NCBI RefSeq assembly: GCF_001042905.1 | Contig: NZ_JYLB01000001.1 | Location: forward strand, 434,001-498,000 | Length of the DNA: 64,000 nucleotides | Origin: Pseudomonas lini | GTDB taxonomy: Bacteria; Pseudomonadota; Gammaproteobacteria; Pseudomonadales; Pseudomonadaceae | Direction: 5' to 3' | Shown: one piece after another, positions 9,801 to 18,876 of the stretch | Position numbering within the stretch: the first letter of the stretch is position 1 | Layout: every line of letters starts with the position of its first letter | Program-made: the position numbers and the translations under genes | The notes under the pieces: generated by a model | Seen by the model: only the letters and a program-made list of their open reading frames with translations | Databases searched by the model: none | Told to the model about the DNA's origin: nothing

Positions 9801-10723
9801 TCCTCGGGCCGGGTTTTCAAGCGCGCTTGAAAAGCCTGTTCGGCGGTGGCTTGATCGCCTTCTTTGAGCGCCTTCAGACCGCGCGCGACTTCGGCGGGCG
9901 GTTGCCATTCCTTGCTGGCCGTCGTTGCCACCTGTTGCTTGCCCTTGTTCATCTGCGCGCGGATTTCCACGTCATCCGGATGCGTCTTGAGGTACGCCTC
10001 GAACAACGGCACTTGTGCCGGATTGGGCGGACCGATCCAGGTCAACGCCAGGCGCCAGCTTTCGTCGGCATCACCGGCAATGTCGGCACGCTGGGTCAGC
10101 GCGGCCAGGGCGCGGATGCCCTCGGCACGGCTGTCTTCACGGCGGACCAGATGCTTGGCGTAAAACAGCGCGACGATCGAGTCGTTGGGCATCTCACGTT
10201 GCAGGCGCTGGAATCCGCCGCGTGCTTCAGACCAGTCCGCCTGATTGAAGGCAAGGTTGTTGTAATACTCGCGGCCGATCGTACCTTGGGGTGGACGGCC
10301 ATCGAACAGCGAGCGAAACACGGCGCTCGCCTTGTCACGCTCACCGGCATCGACGAGGCGCCGAGCCTCTTCCAGGCGCTGCTGGTTCTGCGGTTGGGCC
10401 ACGCTGATGTCCTGCGCCAATTGCAGTGCCTGCCGAGGCGGTGGCTGGATGGCCTGCAAGCGGGCGAGGTATTGCTGCGCCTGTTGTGGCTTGCCCTGTT
10501 GCACGCCGATCAAGCCCAGGCCATACAGTGCGTCAACCTGGACCGGGTCCAGCAGCAAGACTTTCAGCCAGACTTCCGCAGCGCGTTGTGGGTTGTTGTG
10601 CTGCTGCCAGTACTGCCCTTGCTCGACGAGTAACGTCTGTGGCGTCGGACTTTGAGCGTGGGCAGCAGCGGCCGTCCATGCGCTCATGACGGCGATGGCT
10701 AGCGTGCGGTGGTGCGCGTGCAT
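6860..10723 (-). CDS. wssE: Cellulose export protein WssE (BcsC): TPR scaffold and outer-membrane channel
   Basis: The 1287-residue protein has a signal peptide ending in AAAAHAQ, then a long alpha-solenoid of tetratricopeptide repeats (about residues 30-840). Repeats such as AEVWLKVLLLDPVQVDALYGLG and NPQTLTEAARLYQNMGKTGTA are visible. A low-complexity linker and a C-terminal BcsC-type beta-barrel (from about residue 930) end in an aromatic-rich strand, SLRYQFEEISGP. It should guide the nascent glucan through the periplasm and outer membrane. The first ATG overlaps the end of wssD by 25 bp. Length and layout agree with full-length BcsC. Confidence 0.95.
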   Translation of the reverse strand: MHAHHRTLAIAVMSAWTAAAAHAQSPTPQTLLVEQGQYWQQHNNPQRAAEVWLKVLLLDPVQVDALYGLGLIGVQQGKPQQAQQYLARLQAIQPPPRQALQLAQDISVAQPQNQQRLEEARRLVDAGERDKASAVFRSLFDGRPPQGTIGREYYNNLAFNQADWSEARGGFQRLQREMPNDSIVALFYAKHLVRREDSRAEGIRALAALTQRADIAGDADESWRLALTWIGPPNPAQVPLFEAYLKTHPDDVEIRAQMNKGKQQVATTASKEWQPPAEVARGLKALKEGDQATAEQAFQARLKTRPEDADALGGLGVIRQQQHRLAEAEKLLGQATRQNDGSRWQVALNEVRYWSALQQARDAQAKGQTAQAQVLVNQALRLNPNGVDARLTLADIQASAGQFDDAQRNYRQILIQRRDDPQALEGLVNVLLKSGKNDEALQLINSLPATGQAKIGQSARLQALRATQLAALAEQRNDLPAARNALQDALRYEPDNIWTRFALARLNLAMGEPQKARDLISAMLQAHPDNADALYVSALLSVQMGEWKAAQTTLGRLRPDQRTPDMEALAADVSLNLQLSQAIELGKRGQRQEALTLLDRIQPMANNSPDRTASLASAYVDIGEPTRALALMRSQLQNTTAPSADFILQYAAVLLKTGEDVQVNEILRDLQNRPLNAPARKRFDDLLYLYRIRQADQLRERGNLASAYDTLAPALAQRPGDSAAIAALARMYSANGDTAKALELYKPLLQRQPNDPQLLLGAADAAVLAHDSAFAEQALQQLLKTESGNPQTLTEAARLYQNMGKTGTATDLLRKAVAIEQSEKRRSQSGQLAGSTVAPNPFAGVSGSRNEVSRDTLLAAIPPPVQEMPGSVRSHSPFGIDALPSPQQASNRFESQLPRAARVSEDISPAQLALNKILQERSAYVTQGVSIRSNNSESGLSKLTDIETPLEINIPLDESRVALRVTPVSLNAGSVSSDALSRFGSGAQSDGVGSQKAEGVGLSVAIQRPADGFKADLGTTPLGFKYSTATGGISIDRPVSDSSNVRYGVSVSRRPVTDSVTSFAGTTDKRSGQSWGGVTANGGRGQLSFDDNEVGVYGYASWHQLLGNHVESNSRSELGSGVYWYLQNATDSKLTVGLSMTGISYANNQDYFTYGHGGYFSPQTFFALGVPVTWAQRTGRLTYQVKGSVGVQHFEQDSADYFPNDKALQAASGLRYEGQNKTGIGYSVAAAAEYKVASNFLLGANLGVDNARDYQQLSGALSLRYQFEEISGPMSLPVSPYTSPYSN

Positions 10724-11940
10724 GCGGTCTCCCAGGAGAGTTTCAGCGTTCCGTCTTCCCGGAATCGGTAATGTTTATCTGCCCATCCGAGGGCGAACAG
10801 GCTGAGCATGAAGTTGTAGTAACGCGGCGGCCCGGCATCGGCATCAGGCATGGCCAGCGCCTCGTGCAAGGCGAGTTCGACGCGGCGCCGTTGCTGATCG
10901 GCCAGCCCGGGTTGGCCCTTGGCCTCAAGGTAGGGAATCAGTGCGGCCCAGAATCCGAACGGGCTCTGACCCTGAACACTGCCGTGGAGAACCTGGACTG
11001 TTTCCGGGGGGGAACCCGTCGCGAGAGTGCTGCGGGCCATGCCGTCCAGCCGTTTGAGCAGGAGCGCTGTCAGCGGTTCGGAGGTATCACTCATGCCCAG
11101 CCAGAGGTACACGCGAATAGCATCGTAGCTGCCCGTGTCGCCGTGGATCGGGTCGCTTACGAAGGCGCCCGATTGCGCTGAAGTGCCTCGATAACCGACC
11201 CAGTCAGCGACGAAGCCGTGGCGGCTTGATTGGGCAATCATCGTCGCGGTGTTGTTGGCAATCGCTTGCCAGGGCCCCGAGGGTGCCTCCTTGGCCAGCC
11301 GTCGTAACAGTGGCAGTGGCAGGTAGCTGGGGTTCAGGCGCCAGAGAGCGTCCGGCTGGACGAAGCCCTGTGGTCCAGGCAACACCATCGGGCCCAGCCC
11401 GGGGAGCCTGACGACCAATTGCGCTTCAATCGTCGCCATCAGGTGCAGGGCGTCCTGGTGATAGTCCGGCCGATGCCACAGGCGTGCGGCTTCGAGCAGG
11501 GCATAGGCGATCCACAGGTCGGCGTCGGCGGCCGAATTGGCGTCTTGCAGGCGCCACTGACCGTCCGTGCCTTGCCCCCATAACCAGCCCGGCAGGCGTG
11601 TGGCGGTGGCGGAGCCTGCGAGGTTGGCTGAGGTCCAGCGCCAGAGTTTGTCAAAGCGTGGCTGATCGTTGCCGATCAGTGCGAAGAGCATGCCGTAGGA
11701 CTGCCCTTCAGAAGTGCTGTGATTGTTCTCCAGGCTCGATTCCAGAACCCGGCCGTCGGCCTGGACGAAGCGCGTTGCATAGGTTTGCCACAGTGGCCAG
11801 GCTGGAAGCTCACAGGGGGTTGCGGCCGCTATCCCAGGCGCCAGCAGCGCCAGCGCAAGCACAGCGCTCAACCTGCGCGTGTTACCGCGCAGGCAATGGC
11901 GAAGTGAAACACCCCGGCTGCTCATGGACGACACAGGCAT
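10699..11940 (-). CDS. wssD: Periplasmic endo-1,4-beta-glucanase WssD (BcsZ, GH8)
   Basis: The glycoside hydrolase family 8 enzyme of about 413 residues has a signal peptide (LSAVLALALLAPGIAAA). The general acid Glu lies in the family motif STSEGQSYGMLFALI, and a conserved Asp-rich stretch follows in DANSAADADLWIAYALLEA. BcsZ trims or releases the cellulose chain in the periplasm and is required for normal cellulose output. I chose the ATG at 11940, eight bases after the wssC stop. The ATG at 11925 is an alternative, and neither has a strong Shine-Dalgarno. The upstream extension to 12006 would run inside wssC and is unlikely. Confidence 0.92.
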   Translation of the reverse strand: MPVSSMSSRGVSLRHCLRGNTRRLSAVLALALLAPGIAAATPCELPAWPLWQTYATRFVQADGRVLESSLENNHSTSEGQSYGMLFALIGNDQPRFDKLWRWTSANLAGSATATRLPGWLWGQGTDGQWRLQDANSAADADLWIAYALLEAARLWHRPDYHQDALHLMATIEAQLVVRLPGLGPMVLPGPQGFVQPDALWRLNPSYLPLPLLRRLAKEAPSGPWQAIANNTATMIAQSSRHGFVADWVGYRGTSAQSGAFVSDPIHGDTGSYDAIRVYLWLGMSDTSEPLTALLLKRLDGMARSTLATGSPPETVQVLHGSVQGQSPFGFWAALIPYLEAKGQPGLADQQRRRVELALHEALAMPDADAGPPRYYNFMLSLFALGWADKHYRFREDGTLKLSWETACTRTTAR

Positions 11941-11947
11941 GCGCGGC

Positions 11948-14251
11948 TCATTGACCAAGACGACGTTTGGCCCGTAAGCGCAGGGCCAGGTAGGCCATCG
12001 AAGCAAGCAGCAGGATCCCGAGGAGAGTGAACAGCATGAGCGCCATTACGTTTTGCGAGAGGTACCACTGCAGGTAGCGCAATGGGCCCAAGCTCCCGAC
12101 GTAGTAATCCTGCTCGGCGACCAGCGACTCGACATGCTTGCCCCTGACCACCACCAGACTGCCTTGCAACTCGCGGGCGTTTTCTTCGCTGCTGAGCAGG
12201 GCGTTGGTTACGTCGGCCAAGCCGTTTGGCCTTGCGCTGGCGATAAACACCACACTACGCCCACTCTTGAGCGGCGATTCGAATCCAGTCAGATAAGCAC
12301 TGCCGTCGTCAGCGGTAAACCTGAAGCTGTTGCGCGCTTCACGCAGATTGGTTTTCGTATCCGGGCTGATCCAGTTGCGCAGACGCAAGGGCAGGTCAGA
12401 CAGTTCAAAGTACTGCGCAGCATCTTCGCCCTTGGCCGGCAGCAGGCTTTGCCATTTCTCCAGCAGCGGCTGATTGTTGCCCGAGGCGAGCACCAGCAAA
12501 TCCCGGTCGCTTTGCTCGGCTATCTGGTCGGCGTGGACTACCTTCATGCCGGTGGCCGGATAACCGGTGGAGTCGCCGAAGCGGCCCAGCAGGGTCAGGT
12601 AGGCGCTCAGATCGGCCGGGCCTGGCTCGTTGGGCAGGATCACCGATGTTTCAGAAAGGTCGGCCATGCGGGTGAACGGGAAGCCACTGTCCTTGAACAC
12701 CCCAAGGTTGGGCATGGCCATGAAATGTTCGTATTGGCTGAGGTCCAGGGTCGAGTCTGGGTCGATCACACCGCGCATGTTGTCGATGATGATGTCGCGG
12801 CATTCGCCCTGTTTGATGTAGTCATACATGAAGCGAAATTGCAGGCGCGATTGTAGGGCTACGGAATTGAGCGGCAACAGCATGCGCGATGTGCGGGCCA
12901 GGCTGTCGTCGGTTTTGAGCATTGCCAGCAGGCTGTCGCTGTTGCCGAGTTTCTCGATCGAGGGCAGATCGATCGACTTGATGAAGGTATCGTTGAAGTT
13001 GACCAGCAACGAGGAATTGGTGGAGACCGGTTGCGGCGTATAGCGGTATTTCAGGTCAAGTTGCGCACCAGGCTCACGCCAGTTGAACAGGTCGGGTGGC
13101 AAGCGCAGCGCAACCGTCATTTGCCCCGGGTTATAACCCGACACATTGAGTTCGGCGGGCTTCGCCAGTTCACCCAGGCGAACCGGGCGATCGGAGGGCA
13201 GCCAGTTAGGCGCGTCGTACGGTCGGCGTGGCTTGAGCGAGTCGATCCGGTCGATCACTACGCTCTGCCCGGAGAAGGCCGAGCCACCGAGAGCCAGCGC
13301 TGTCGCGGCGACCTTGAGATCGGCGCCATCGCGCCCGGAGACGATCAACAGTTTGCCCTGAGCATCATTCGGGTTGCTCACGAGTGTCAATGTCGGCCCC
13401 GTGGCCTCTTTGATCGGTAAGCCACTCAAGGCCGTTGATTCGCTGCCGCTGACAAACACCACGGCGTTGCCTTTGGCCGGCAGGCTGGAGAGGCTGGCGG
13501 GGAAGGTTGCGCCGCGGTAGCTGGCCAGGGCGCCAAACCAGGACGACAGGATACCGGCGGCCTCAAGCTCAGGGCCGCCCGGGCGCCCGGTGAACACGAA
13601 GGGCAGCTTCAGGAGCGAGGCGTCTCGACGATCGAACAGGGGCAGCGGCAGAGCGGACAGGTCGTTGGGCTGTTTAATCGAGGACACCTGGAGGCTCAGC
13701 TGACTCTCGTTGCCGATCCTGGCCCACAGGCTGGAGTGCAAAGGGTCTTCACATTGCATTGTGTAGTGACCGATGAACTGCAGGCTGAGCCGGTTGAATT
13801 CGGTGATGGTCTGCGGCGGAATCTGCACGGTCCGGGTCTGCAATTTACCGGCCTCTTCCTTCGGGAGGGGCAGGCTGGCGGCCACTTGATCGTTGACCAG
13901 CACATTGATCTGCGAAAGGTCGGCCAGCAGCGCCGGTGAGTAGCTGTACTGCAGCGTGACCTGCGCCGCCGTGACGACTTCATCGGCGCGTACATCGAAG
14001 TTCACACTGTCGGTAGCCTCCACGCCTTTAAGGGTCATCGAATAGCTTTTGCCCAGGTCCTTGAGGGTGCGGGTATAGCTGTTGCCCGGGGCATCGGTCC
14101 CGGGTAACGCTGCGACCGGCATCACCGCCGGCTCTGTGGCGCTGATTTGGGCGGCAGCACTCAATGCCCAGCCGCTCCAGCCCACTAGCGAGCAGGTGAT
14201 CAGCATGAGTGAGCGACGAGGAAGAAAGGTCCGGCGAGTGGAAGGCTTCAA
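11948..14251 (-). CDS. wssC: Cellulose synthase regulatory subunit WssC (BcsB)
   Basis: The 767-residue BcsB-family protein has a signal peptide (LMLITCSLVGWSGWALSAAA) and alternating carbohydrate-binding-like and flavodoxin-like domains. It ends in a single C-terminal transmembrane helix (LMLFTLLGILLLASMAYLAL) and a short basic tail, RLRAKRRLGQ. It sits in the periplasm, anchored next to WssB, and is essential for catalysis by BcsA. It overlaps wssB by four bases at its start and leaves seven bases before the wssD start, consistent with coupled expression. Confidence 0.95.
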   Translation of the reverse strand: MKPSTRRTFLPRRSLMLITCSLVGWSGWALSAAAQISATEPAVMPVAALPGTDAPGNSYTRTLKDLGKSYSMTLKGVEATDSVNFDVRADEVVTAAQVTLQYSYSPALLADLSQINVLVNDQVAASLPLPKEEAGKLQTRTVQIPPQTITEFNRLSLQFIGHYTMQCEDPLHSSLWARIGNESQLSLQVSSIKQPNDLSALPLPLFDRRDASLLKLPFVFTGRPGGPELEAAGILSSWFGALASYRGATFPASLSSLPAKGNAVVFVSGSESTALSGLPIKEATGPTLTLVSNPNDAQGKLLIVSGRDGADLKVAATALALGGSAFSGQSVVIDRIDSLKPRRPYDAPNWLPSDRPVRLGELAKPAELNVSGYNPGQMTVALRLPPDLFNWREPGAQLDLKYRYTPQPVSTNSSLLVNFNDTFIKSIDLPSIEKLGNSDSLLAMLKTDDSLARTSRMLLPLNSVALQSRLQFRFMYDYIKQGECRDIIIDNMRGVIDPDSTLDLSQYEHFMAMPNLGVFKDSGFPFTRMADLSETSVILPNEPGPADLSAYLTLLGRFGDSTGYPATGMKVVHADQIAEQSDRDLLVLASGNNQPLLEKWQSLLPAKGEDAAQYFELSDLPLRLRNWISPDTKTNLREARNSFRFTADDGSAYLTGFESPLKSGRSVVFIASARPNGLADVTNALLSSEENARELQGSLVVVRGKHVESLVAEQDYYVGSLGPLRYLQWYLSQNVMALMLFTLLGILLLASMAYLALRLRAKRRLGQ

Positions 14252-16479
14252 GATCGTTGCGTATCCGCGGTGGAGTCGATAGGTGATGGAGCGTCCGGGC
14301 GTTTGCGCAGCAGCGCCTGGCTGTCCTTTAGGGTTGCAATGAACAAGCGCAGGATGGCGCGCAAGCCAATGCTGCTGACCTCGCGCAACGCCGACATTGG
14401 CGCGTCGAGGCGACCGTTACCCCACGTGTTGGCCCAGGTGTCGGCCCGTGAAAAGGTCAGTCGCACCAGCTCACTTTGCTGGCGCAGGGTCAAAGCCTCG
14501 AATTGCACGCCCGCCACGTTGTCGTTGCTGAAGACCGTTTTTGCGGGAAAGAGGCTTGAGGGCGGTGTGCGCAGAATGCACAGCCGCAGCTTCTCATTGA
14601 CGTTGAGCAGAGCCTGCGGTGGCAGTGCCAGACCCACGCCGTTTTGTGAGAAGTCCCGGGTTATGCAATCGAACCAGGTGCCGTCTTCGCGATAGACGCG
14701 CACGGGCAGATCCGCGGGCACCCTGGGTTCGTTGCGCACCTGAGAGGATTCAGTGGCCACCGCCACGGCGGTGCTGACGATGACGATGTTGTACACGGTC
14801 CAGGCCAGGTTGATCAGCAGGGTAGTGGCCTCGGCAGAATCACTCCCGATCAGTTTCACCACGCCGATCGCCAGACCGATCATATTCAAGGTCAGCAGGA
14901 CGATATAAGGCCGCGCGAGCTTCCAGTTGAAATAGTCCTTTTCGATGGTGCCGCCCTTGTCGGTCACGTTGAATCTGCCCAGCGAAGGGCTGATCAGGGC
15001 CAACAGCACCGGTCGCATGATGTACCAGGCCAATACCGACTCATACACTTCGTTCCAGAAGGAATGGCGGAAGCGCCCCTGGATGCTGGAGTTGGTCAGG
15101 CTGGAATGGAAAATATGCGGCAGTACATAGACCGTGACCATCAGCGCCGAGGCATGGAAAATCTGCGCGTCGAAAAATAGGTAGGCCAAGGGCGCGGTCA
15201 AGAACACCAGGCGGGGCAGGCTGTAGAAAAAGTGCATCATGGCGTTGAGGTAGCAGATGCGCTGCCCCAGGTTCAGTCCTTTGCCAAACAACGGATTGTC
15301 GGTCCGAAAAATCTGCGCCATGCCCCGCGCCCAGCGTATGCGCTGGCTGATGTGTCGGGAAAGGCTTTCGGTGGCCAGTCCCGCCGCTTGTGGCACGGCG
15401 AGGTAAGCGGTATTGAAACCACGGCGATTGAGCTTGAGTGCCGTGTGCGCATCCTCCGTCACGGTTTCGGTGGCGATGCCGCCGACTTCCAGCAAATGAG
15501 TCCGCCGGATGACCGCGCAGGAGCCACAGAAGAAGGCCGCGTTCCACAGGTCGTTGCCGTCCTGCACCAGGCCGTAGAACAGCTCACCTTCATTGGGTAC
15601 CGAGCGAAAGGTATCGAGGTTTTTTTCGAACGGATCGGGTGAATAGAAAAAGTGCGGCGTTTGCAGCAACGCCAGGTTCGGGTCCTTTAAAAACCAGCCC
15701 ATGGTGATCTGCAGGAAGGAGCGGGTGGGCACGTGGTCGGCGTCGAATATGGCAATGAACTCGCCATCGGTGACTTTGAGTGCCTCGTTGAGGTTGCCGG
15801 CCTTGGCATGTTGATTGTTGTCGCGGGTGATGTAGTTGACACCAATCTGCTGACAGAAAACCTTGAACTCCTCACGGCGTCCGTCATCGAGCATGTGCAC
15901 CCGCAGTTTGCCCTCGGGCCAGTCAATGGCCTGAGCAGCGAGCACCACCAGTTTGACGATACCCAATGCTTCGTTATAGGTAGGAATGAAGACGTCTACC
16001 GTCGGCCATTCTGCGGGCGGCTGTTGCAGAAACTGCGGTTTGCGGCGCAACGGCCAGGCGGTCTGTACATAGCCGAAGACCAGGACGAGCAAGGCATACA
16101 GTTCGGCCAGCACCAGCCCGTAGCCAAATACGGCATCCTGCCAGTTGTCGAAGTCCAGGGTGTCGGACAGGCGCCAGTACATGTAACGCAACGAAGCGAT
16201 CAGCGAGAGGGTGATCAGGGTCAGGATCGCCAGACGCCCGGCTTGCTTGCGGATGATCAGGCTGGCGGCAAAACAGACGGCGGCAAACGCGGCTTGGGAA
16301 TACAGATTCAGCGGCGCAGTGAGGATACCCAGCACCAACGATGCTGCGACCAGCCCGGCTGAGACCTTCAGGCCTTGGCGCCAACGCAGGGGCCATCGAC
16401 TGACGCGAGCCTGGAAAGTATCCAGTAGCCCCTGCAACCACCACGTCTTTGCAGGTAGCTGATTCAGCTGCGCGGTCAT
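14248..16479 (-). CDS. wssB: Cellulose synthase catalytic subunit WssB (BcsA) with PilZ domain
   Basis: This is a 743-residue family 2 glycosyltransferase. The catalytic motifs are all present: DDG at 198-200, DAD at 246-248, TED at 341-343 (catalytic base Asp) and QRIRW at 379-383. The C-terminal PilZ domain keeps both parts of the c-di-GMP signature, RNEPR at 582-586 and DFSQNG at 609-614, so the enzyme should be activated by c-di-GMP. Transmembrane helices flank the GT domain. It polymerises UDP-glucose into beta-1,4-glucan and threads it through the inner membrane with WssC. It overlaps wssA and wssC by four bases each. Confidence 0.97.
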   Translation of the reverse strand: MTAQLNQLPAKTWWLQGLLDTFQARVSRWPLRWRQGLKVSAGLVAASLVLGILTAPLNLYSQAAFAAVCFAASLIIRKQAGRLAILTLITLSLIASLRYMYWRLSDTLDFDNWQDAVFGYGLVLAELYALLVLVFGYVQTAWPLRRKPQFLQQPPAEWPTVDVFIPTYNEALGIVKLVVLAAQAIDWPEGKLRVHMLDDGRREEFKVFCQQIGVNYITRDNNQHAKAGNLNEALKVTDGEFIAIFDADHVPTRSFLQITMGWFLKDPNLALLQTPHFFYSPDPFEKNLDTFRSVPNEGELFYGLVQDGNDLWNAAFFCGSCAVIRRTHLLEVGGIATETVTEDAHTALKLNRRGFNTAYLAVPQAAGLATESLSRHISQRIRWARGMAQIFRTDNPLFGKGLNLGQRICYLNAMMHFFYSLPRLVFLTAPLAYLFFDAQIFHASALMVTVYVLPHIFHSSLTNSSIQGRFRHSFWNEVYESVLAWYIMRPVLLALISPSLGRFNVTDKGGTIEKDYFNWKLARPYIVLLTLNMIGLAIGVVKLIGSDSAEATTLLINLAWTVYNIVIVSTAVAVATESSQVRNEPRVPADLPVRVYREDGTWFDCITRDFSQNGVGLALPPQALLNVNEKLRLCILRTPPSSLFPAKTVFSNDNVAGVQFEALTLRQQSELVRLTFSRADTWANTWGNGRLDAPMSALREVSSIGLRAILRLFIATLKDSQALLRKRPDAPSPIDSTADTQRS

Positions 16480-17648
16480 GGCGTGCCCTGCTGGCTGGAA
16501 GTATCCGCGAAAAGCAGGGCATGGACCGCGCCGGACAGCGAAAGAATGTCCTGGCAGCCAATGCTCTCAGGTGCGTACTGGAGGGGGTCCCGACCATAGG
16601 CCAGCGACTCGTTGAATTGGTGATCGAGGCGAATCGTCCCGATCAGGTCAGCGCCGAGCCGCCGCAGAAACAGCACGCCCATGTCCCTGCTGAACGAGCG
16701 CGAGTCATCCCGTTGGTTGAGCACATACCGGTGCCGCTGCGCGCGTCGTCGGGTGGTTTCCAGCCACTGGGTCATGGTGTCCAGTGCCAGGTAGGAGGCC
16801 GCGTCGGCCACCGTCATCACCAGCACCAGATCGGCGGCGTCGAGCGCCTGTTGCGAATAGACGGTCGCACCCGAAGGCGTGTCCAGGATCACGGTATCGT
16901 TTTCGCTGAGGTCCATTGACGCAAGGTGCTGATTCAACCAGTCAGCATCTTCAAGCATCAACTGCCTGAGCAAGCGGCGATCGTTCATCTCGCCAGTGCC
17001 GAAGGGCAGGCACTCACTGTCGCTAAAGCCCGGCAGACGATGAGCGCCCCAGTCTGCGTCTTGCTCTTTGAGCTGGATCAGCCCGGGAACCTGTCTGGTG
17101 ATACCCAAGTGGCTGGACAGCGCGTTCTGAGGGTCCAGATCAATCGCGATGGTTCGCCCGCCAGGGCGCCGAAATGTTTTCGCGAGGCCAGCGGCGACGG
17201 TGCTTTTACCCACCCCACCATTCGCTGAAACGATAGCAATGACCTTCGCCTTGGTCCGCCTGCGAGTCGTTTCTGGCAGACCGTCTCGACGAACCTGGTT
17301 GAGTTCACGCAACAGGTCGCTCAATCGCTGACGGTCACCGGTAGCAGAACTCGCAGGTGGCTCGGTCAGGGGAGGGGATTTGGGCGAAGGTAGCGAGAGG
17401 ACAACATTCTTCACGGGCTCGACCGGCGCGCCAATCAATAAAGAAGGCTGTGGCTCGTTCAGTAGAAACACAGAGGGCGTTGGTGTTGGTGTTGGGGGAG
17501 ACAAGGCCACCGACGGTCCTGGCTCAGCCAGCGCAGATGTAACCGGATCGTCTTTGAAATCTTTATAGTTCGGTTGTATTTCCTGGTAACTCTGCGCATT
17601 GGCGCCAAAACGTGTAAAGAGTTTCGTAATATCGTCTACATATTTCAT
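16476..17648 (-). CDS. wssA: Cellulose synthesis accessory protein WssA: BcsR-like N-terminus joined to a MinD/BcsQ-type ATPase
   Basis: The 390-residue protein is the first gene of the operon. The first ~25 residues (MKYVDDITKLFTRFGANAQS, then YQEI) look like the small BcsR family. Next comes a Pro/Ser-rich linker (about residues 35-130), then a deviant-Walker P-loop ATPase (VSANGGVGKSTVAAGL; later DLVLVMTVADAASYL). BcsQ/MinD-like proteins help place or activate the synthase at the inner face of the membrane. The ATG at 17648 lacks a strong Shine-Dalgarno; the start is supported by the conserved N-terminal segment. It follows a near-consensus promoter by about 90 bp. Confidence 0.9.
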   Translation of the reverse strand: MKYVDDITKLFTRFGANAQSYQEIQPNYKDFKDDPVTSALAEPGPSVALSPPTPTPTPSVFLLNEPQPSLLIGAPVEPVKNVVLSLPSPKSPPLTEPPASSATGDRQRLSDLLRELNQVRRDGLPETTRRRTKAKVIAIVSANGGVGKSTVAAGLAKTFRRPGGRTIAIDLDPQNALSSHLGITRQVPGLIQLKEQDADWGAHRLPGFSDSECLPFGTGEMNDRRLLRQLMLEDADWLNQHLASMDLSENDTVILDTPSGATVYSQQALDAADLVLVMTVADAASYLALDTMTQWLETTRRRAQRHRYVLNQRDDSRSFSRDMGVLFLRRLGADLIGTIRLDHQFNESLAYGRDPLQYAPESIGCQDILSLSGAVHALLFADTSSQQGTP

Positions 17649-18876
17649 GCGTTGTACCAGGAATGAAATAACTCAGAAACTCAGCATTCCATTAACTTGA
17701 CAAAGTTGATGTGTCGTTTTGGCGTTGGCAGAGTGCCATTAATCTAGGGTGGCTGCGTCTGAGTGTCAATGAATGTTATAAAAAGTCAGGGAGGCTTGTT
17801 AATGTTAATAGAGTGTTATTAAAGTGTTATGTTGTTTGTGGGAAGTGTTAGTGTCGGTGCGTCAAGATAATGACTTTCACAGTCAGGTGCAGTGTGATGA
17901 TTGGTGATGGGTTTATTTGTTGGGGGGAATAACTTTCGGCGCGATAGAGTTTGAGTATGGATTGCCTTCGATGATTTGATGCTGGGTTATGTATTAAAGA
18001 AGTTGACTGATGGGTTTGAAAAAATGGTGGTGCTTTAAATGATACTTTTTCGTATAAGGCAAGCTATTTCAGAGATGGCAGGCATTACATGCAGACTGGC
18101 TCTGGCCGTTGAAAACCTGGTCGCAATATCTGATTGCCGGACCGGATAGGGTGTAAATCAGGTTGTAGCCAACTTCAGACGCTCGAAACGCCTGACCGAT
18201 CTGGATTTGTCCGTTTTTGCCAGATGTCGAGCTATGGACGCTAGTTTGCGAGAGCAGTAAGGGCAGCTCCGGGTATGCCTGTTTTCAATCAGCGCCGACA
18301 GTTGTGAGTTGACCGGCGAGCTCGACTCCATCGCGGCCAGTCCAACGCCATTAATACAGTCAGCCTGATGACTGCTGTTTCGATGGGTTGTAGATAGAAC
18401 TCGGTAGCGTGGCTTGGAATCACCGAGACTCGTTTCCCGCTAAAAATATGGTGCCTCAGAGTACTATTGAGTTTTGTAAGTGATTGAAATTATGACCTTT
18501 TAGTTTCTTTCGTTTCGGTAAATTCCGCCAAAATCATCAAGCAAAAAAAAGCCGCCTAAAGTGGCAGCAGAAAAAACAGCAGGCGTTGAGCAGCCTGAGT
18601 ATCGCCTTCGGAAGGTTACAAAACGATGACGAATTTTTATGCATCGAAGACGGCATTTCGTCATCGTGAAGACCAGGCAGCATCCAATGGCGCGGCGCCC
18701 CGCTATGCATCATTCTGAGCAGAACTGACTGACGGCCGTTTAAGGTGCCGGTGACGCTGGCTCCTGGATCCAATTAAGGACGGCTCAGCGAACTGCGCTC
18801 TCTGCTCTTTCGATATGTGGCAAGTGAAGGCACAATGCGCATCCTTTTTTTGGCTGGCCTTGCCGGAGGCCTCGAA
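17649..18876. other. 1.2-kb divergent intergenic region between wssA and nspC
   Basis: The region holds the wssA promoter near one end. The part next to wssA (about 17650-18060) is visibly T/G-rich on the plus strand and more AT-rich than the coding flanks. No ORF with a plausible start and coding character is seen; stop codons are frequent in all frames between 18060 and 18500. No tRNA or clear terminator is visible. The length is generous for two divergent promoters and leaves room for upstream regulator sites for the cellulose operon or an unrecognised small RNA. Confidence 0.6.
17741..17769 (-). promoter_or_regulatory. Sigma70-type promoter of the wss operon
   Basis: On the minus strand TTGACA (complement of 17764-17769) is separated by exactly 17 bases from TAGATT (complement of 17741-17746). 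The -35 is perfect and the -10 matches four of six. The implied transcript start near 17734 gives a leader of about 86 nt before wssA. Regulators of wss known in other pseudomonads (c-di-GMP/FleQ, AmrZ) could act here, but I did not identify their sites. Confidence 0.65.

Noticed and set aside
8777..10633. 618-codon plus-strand frame opposite wssE
   Set aside because: Shadow of the TPR region of wssE; leucine/arginine-rich composition and no family resemblance.
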